Assembly: GCA_003447895.1 (NCBI GenBank)
Contig: DLYC01000072.1
Coordinates: 1 to 10,194, forward strand
Source of the DNA: Lachnospiraceae bacterium
GTDB taxonomy: Bacteria > Bacillota > Clostridia > Lachnospirales > Lachnospiraceae
Direction of reading: 5' to 3'
DNA length: 10,194 nt
The notes under the pieces are model-generated. The model saw only the letters and a program-made list of their open reading frames with translations, was not told where the DNA came from and did no database searches. Positions 7,225 through 10,194 of this stretch are shown in pieces (position 1 is the stretch's first letter; every line of letters starts with the position of its first letter). Both the position numbers and the translations under genes were made by a program.

Positions 7225-7905
7225 GAAGAATACAAAAAGAACTTTATAAACTTTATGGTGGACTCGCAGGTTCTCAAATTCGGCGAGTTTACCCTTAAGA
7301 GCGGCAGGAAATCTCCGTTCTTTATGAATGCCGGAGCCTACAAAACCGGCTCCCAGCTGATCAAGCTCGGCGAATACTACGCGAGGGCGATCAATGACCG
7401 TTTCGGACTGGATTTTGACGTTCTGTTCGGCCCCGCCTACAAGGGGATTCCGCTTGCGGTGGCCACGGTCATGGCGATCAGCAAGCTCTACGGGCGCGAT
7501 ATCAAATACTGCGCGAACCGCAAAGAGATCAAAGATCACGGCGATACCGGGATCCTTCTGGGAACCAAGCTCAGGGATGAGGACCGGGTGCTGATCATCG
7601 AAGATGTGACGACTTCGGGCGCTTCGATCGCCGAGACCGTTCCGATCATAAGGGCCCAGGCGGATGTAGATATCATAGGGCTTATCGTCTCTCTTGACAG
7701 GAGAGAGGTGGGACCCAAAGGTACGGTCAGCGCCCTCAATGAGATCAAAGAGGACTACGGCTTCCCCACAGGGGCTATTGTCACGATGGATGAAGTACAG
7801 GAGTATCTGTATAACAGGCCGGTAAACGGAAAAGTTCTGATCGATGACAAGATCAAAGCTTCTCTGGACAGCTATTATGCTGAGTACGGCGTCAAACAGT
7901 CATAA
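7222..7905 (+). CDS. pyrE: Orotate phosphoribosyltransferase
   Basis: Joins orotate and PRPP to give OMP, the substrate of PyrF, in the cytoplasm. With the start at ATG 7222 the product is 227 residues, normal for the family. Signatures: FGEFTLKSGRKSPFFMNAG (20-38) with K26, the FGPAYKGIPLA substrate-site motif (69-79) with K74, the flexible loop NRKEIKDHGD (99-108) with R100, K101, K104 and H106, and the PRPP-binding motif VLIIEDVTTSGAS (123-135) with E127 and D128. The C-terminal part (about 180-227) is the variable helical end. It forms a two-gene pyrimidine unit with pyrF; the 61-base gap has no terminator. A strong hairpin begins 11 bases after its stop. Confidence 0.97.
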   Translation: MEEYKKNFINFMVDSQVLKFGEFTLKSGRKSPFFMNAGAYKTGSQLIKLGEYYARAINDRFGLDFDVLFGPAYKGIPLAVATVMAISKLYGRDIKYCANRKEIKDHGDTGILLGTKLRDEDRVLIIEDVTTSGASIAETVPIIRAQADVDIIGLIVSLDRREVGPKGTVSALNEIKEDYGFPTGAIVTMDEVQEYLYNRPVNGKVLIDDKIKASLDSYYAEYGVKQS

Positions 7906-7915
7906 AGAGTAAGAC

Positions 7916-7954
7916 ATCAGGCTCCGCTGTCCAGTGCAGACAGCAGAGCCTGAT
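7916..7954 (+). terminator. Long imperfect hairpin after pyrE, probable terminator
   Basis: Bases 7916-7931 pair with 7939-7954: 15 base pairs with one C/A mismatch (7925/7945) and a 7-base loop CAGTGCA. The stem reads ATCAGGCTC-C-GCTGTC against GACAGC-A-GAGCCTGAT. Its position directly after pyrE suggests transcript end or RNA 3'-end protection. The tail is only TTTACGG, so it is not a textbook intrinsic terminator. Confidence 0.6.
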
Positions 7955-7963
7955 TTACGGTAA

Positions 7964-7994
7964 TGCTGAAGGAACCCGGAAGTCAGCTTCAGCA
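7964..7994 (+). repeat. Short inverted repeat in the leader of the aminopeptidase gene
   Basis: TGCTGAAG (7964-7971) is the exact reverse complement of CTTCAGCA (7987-7994), enclosing 15 bases. It ends 8 bases before the AGGAGA ribosome site (8003-8008). It could be an RNA hairpin tuning translation or an operator half-site pair. An 8-bp repeat in one short leader may also be chance. Confidence 0.35.
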
Positions 7995-8011
7995 AAAAGC
8001 AAAGGAGAGAA

Positions 8012-10096
8012 ATGGACCTGACAGAACTTCGATACACAGCCGCGATGGAGAGGATCCGGCAGATCCCGGGCGAGGACGGGACAGATCCCCGGTTTTCGGA
8101 ATACTTTAAAGAGGGGGCTGAGTGGCTGATCCGGATGCAGGAGGAGGCGGAGTTTCTGGATTCGGGCGAGGCACAGACGAGTTCCCTTGAGAAACTCCGG
8201 GAGAGGAATCTCGCGCTGTACAGGGAGATCCTTCCGGGTTCTTATGAAAAGAGCTATTCGGACCCGGCCTATGCGGTCCGAAAGCTGGGCGCGGAATTCG
8301 GACCTCTGCTGTCGGCGCTCCGCTATGAGATGCGAAGCGTGATCCCGTTTGTCTACGGAAGACACAGGGAGCGATTTCTCATCCGCACAGAACTGTTTCT
8401 GGAAGTCTATACGGCTTTCTGCGTGGCTTACAGGGAGAGCGGGGACTGTCCCGGGGAAGGGCAGATCCGGAGTATCATCCGCCAGTATCTTTTCGATTAC
8501 GCGGAGGAGGAAATGACCTTCTGCGAGAGGGAAAGGCTGGTGGAGGGAAGCACAAGGCTGCACGGGATGGTCATGAAGGATTCCGCGGCGGTCAGGGATC
8601 TTTATCTCACGGGGGAATTCGTGACCGGGGAGGAGATCCTTACCGCGGAACTGATCGCGGGACTTAGTGAGGAAAGGACAGCCCTGATCGCGGATACGGT
8701 CGTGGAGGGCTTTCTTCGTGGCTTTACAAACGGCGGCAAGAATATTCTGGCCAAAAAGAGAGCATCGGTCGTCTTCCACATGGGATTTGAGAGGCTTGGC
8801 AGGGAGATCGTAAAGCGGCTTTCCAAGGCGCGGCTCACGGCAATCCTTCCCGCCTTTTACCCGACTCTGTTCTGTCTTGGGCGGGATCAGGAGGAGTGTT
8901 ACCGGGGAGCCGATCCGAACCCTCAGTACTTTGGCGACCACAGGGAGGACCTCGCGCTGTTTCTCGATGACGCGCTCTCGAAGAGGCGCCTGGAGGGACT
9001 TGCCAATGCCTACAGGACGCTCAAAAAAGAGACGGTCCGCTATGCGGGGCCCATCGTTCTTGAGACATTCGGACCGCCCCCTTTGATCCCGGAGAAAAAA
9101 AGGGAGGCCCCCTGTTACAGCAAGGCGCAGAAGAGGCTCAGCGCGGAGTACGTGTCCCGGGCGGAGAGACTCTGCGACGACGCTGTCGATGCCAGAAACA
9201 GAAGCTTTACGGTCATCGCGCATCCGATGCCCTCTGTCGCGAAAGGAAGGGCCGAATATGAGGAGATCTTCGACTGCGTGGTCCGGATCAACACACAGGA
9301 CAACGCTGTCTTTGAGAGGGCGCAGACAAGGCTTTCCGACGCGCTCTCGACGGCCTGCATGCTGGAAGTTAAGGGAAGGGAGGGAAACGGGACATCCCTC
9401 ACAGTCATGCTTCCCGAGCCGTCTGACCCTGACAGTGAAGCGAGCTTTACAAACTGTCTCTCAGACGTCAATATTCCCGCGGGGGAAGTCTTCACAACGC
9501 CGGTCCTTGAAGGGACGGCGGGAAGACTCCATGTGAGGAGAGCCCACGCGAACGGACTGTGTTTCAAGGACCTTGTTCTTACTTTTGAGGACGGGTGGGT
9601 CAGGGACTACAGCTGCGCAAATTATGAAGACGCCGGCAAGGGCCGCAGGCTGATCGAGGAGAAACTGCTCTTTCATCACAGAACGCTTCCTATGGGGGAG
9701 TGCGCGATAGGAACCAATACCATGGCCTACGCGGCCGCGTCAAAATACGGAATCTTTGACAGGCTCCCCCCTCTGATCGCTGAGAAAACAGGGCCGCACT
9801 TCGCGCTCGGCGATACCTGTTACGCGGGCGAAGAGGACAATCATGTCTACAATCCGGACGGAAAAGAAGTGATCGCCAAAGATAACAGCGTATCGGTCCT
9901 CAGAAAGACAAGACCGGAAAGGGCCTATTTTGGCTGTCACACGGACATCACGCTTCCCTACGGGGAGCTGGGAGAGATCACGGCGGTTCGAAGAGACGGC
10001 ACGAGAATACCGGTCATCGCGGATGGAAAATTTGTGCTCGAGGGGACGGAGGCGCTCAACGAACCGCTCGGGCGGAGAGGAAGTTTCCAAAAGTGA
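8012..10096 (+). CDS. M29-family metallo-aminopeptidase, long form
   Basis: Predicted dinuclear-metal exopeptidase releasing N-terminal residues from peptides in the cytoplasm (no signal peptide or membrane segment). The C-terminal part carries the M29 pattern: GTSLTVMLPEP (460-470), DVNIPAGEVFTTPV (485-498) with E492, GRLHV (504-508), GECAIGTNTMAYAA (562-575) with E563, GPHFALGDTCY (594-604) with H596 and Y604, and CHTDITLPY (642-650) with H643 and D645. These correspond to the metal and catalytic residues known from AmpS and AmpT. At 694 residues it is far longer than the classic roughly 410-residue members; about 240-250 N-terminal residues are extra, helical and charged, with no motif I can name. 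I recall similar long forms in other Clostridia, so it is probably a subfamily, not a fusion accident. ATG 8012 follows AGGAGA (8003-8008). It is separated from pyrE by a hairpin, so it is probably transcribed on its own. Confidence 0.88.
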   Translation: MDLTELRYTAAMERIRQIPGEDGTDPRFSEYFKEGAEWLIRMQEEAEFLDSGEAQTSSLEKLRERNLALYREILPGSYEKSYSDPAYAVRKLGAEFGPLLSALRYEMRSVIPFVYGRHRERFLIRTELFLEVYTAFCVAYRESGDCPGEGQIRSIIRQYLFDYAEEEMTFCERERLVEGSTRLHGMVMKDSAAVRDLYLTGEFVTGEEILTAELIAGLSEERTALIADTVVEGFLRGFTNGGKNILAKKRASVVFHMGFERLGREIVKRLSKARLTAILPAFYPTLFCLGRDQEECYRGADPNPQYFGDHREDLALFLDDALSKRRLEGLANAYRTLKKETVRYAGPIVLETFGPPPLIPEKKREAPCYSKAQKRLSAEYVSRAERLCDDAVDARNRSFTVIAHPMPSVAKGRAEYEEIFDCVVRINTQDNAVFERAQTRLSDALSTACMLEVKGREGNGTSLTVMLPEPSDPDSEASFTNCLSDVNIPAGEVFTTPVLEGTAGRLHVRRAHANGLCFKDLVLTFEDGWVRDYSCANYEDAGKGRRLIEEKLLFHHRTLPMGECAIGTNTMAYAAASKYGIFDRLPPLIAEKTGPHFALGDTCYAGEEDNHVYNPDGKEVIAKDNSVSVLRKTRPERAYFGCHTDITLPYGELGEITAVRRDGTRIPVIADGKFVLEGTEALNEPLGRRGSFQK

Positions 10097-10158
10097 GGCC
10101 TTTCGAGGTTGCACTGGAGAACCGTTTTCGTTAAACTAAACTCGTGAAGTTATGTTTG

Positions 10159-10187
10159 TTGACAGAATAAGAGGAAATGGACATACA
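10159..10187 (+). promoter_or_regulatory. Possible sigma-A promoter for a gene beyond the window
   Basis: A perfect -35 box TTGACA (10159-10164) lies in a stretch (about 10125-10170) clearly richer in A and T than the rest of the window. At the ideal 17-base spacing the -10 position reads CATACA (10182-10187), only half matching the consensus. The remaining 98 bases after the aminopeptidase stop contain no gene I can support. Confidence 0.3.
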
Positions 10188-10194
10188 AGAAGAC

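Noticed and set aside
7955..9223. A 422-codon open frame on the minus strand
   Set aside because: It lies antisense to the M29 aminopeptidase, its translation is Arg/Pro/Leu-rich with no family motif, and GC-rich genes commonly leave long open antisense frames. The + strand product has clear catalytic motifs.
10097..10125. Terminator after the aminopeptidase gene
   Set aside because: Only a 3-bp stem with a TTCG loop (10099-10108) and a weak GGTT/AACC pairing are present; neither is stable enough to call.
10177..10194. Start of a further gene at ATG 10177
   Set aside because: GAGG ends only two bases before the ATG, too close for normal initiation, and just six codons are visible before the window ends.

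Overview
The window looks like an ordinary chromosomal segment from a fairly GC-rich member of the Clostridia, most probably Lachnospiraceae or a close relative. The grounds are the valS-folC gene order typical of Firmicutes, strong Shine-Dalgarno sites with several TTG starts, a type 2 PyrF next to PyrE, an MBOAT/SGNH surface-acylation pair and a long-form M29 aminopeptidase. This assignment is inference from gene content; no rRNA or other marker is present. All eight complete genes and the one partial gene lie on the + strand. I see no tRNA, rRNA, CRISPR array, insertion sequence or phage gene.

Layout. Bases 1-725 are the 3' end of valS (valyl-tRNA synthetase), followed by a GC-rich terminator-like hairpin (778-803). 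Next comes a tightly packed run: folC (887-2263), whose stop abuts the start of an MBOAT O-acyltransferase (2264-3625); a membrane-anchored SGNH/GDSL hydrolase-fold protein (3659-4792, TTG start); an unrecognised 79-residue protein (4844-5083); and a TPR lipoprotein (5080-6150, TTG start overlapping the previous stop). After 56 bases come pyrF (6207-7160) and pyrE (7222-7905), two late steps of UMP synthesis. A long imperfect hairpin (7916-7954) follows pyrE. A separate gene for a 694-residue M29-family aminopeptidase (8012-10096) fills most of the rest. The last 98 bases hold a perfect TTGACA box in a more AT-rich stretch, which may be the promoter of the next gene.

How the genes fit together. 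folC, pyrF and pyrE are housekeeping metabolism (folate and pyrimidine). Between folC and pyrF sits a cell-envelope cassette. The MBOAT protein probably moves an acyl group across the membrane, and the SGNH protein, tethered by one N-terminal helix and a long acidic linker, probably transfers it to, or removes it from, an extracellular glycopolymer. The small protein and the TPR lipoprotein are translationally coupled and may belong to the same envelope function, but nothing in the sequence proves this. No clearly new system is visible. The acylation cassette with its uncharacterised small protein, and the large N-terminal half of the aminopeptidase, are the parts most worth a second look.
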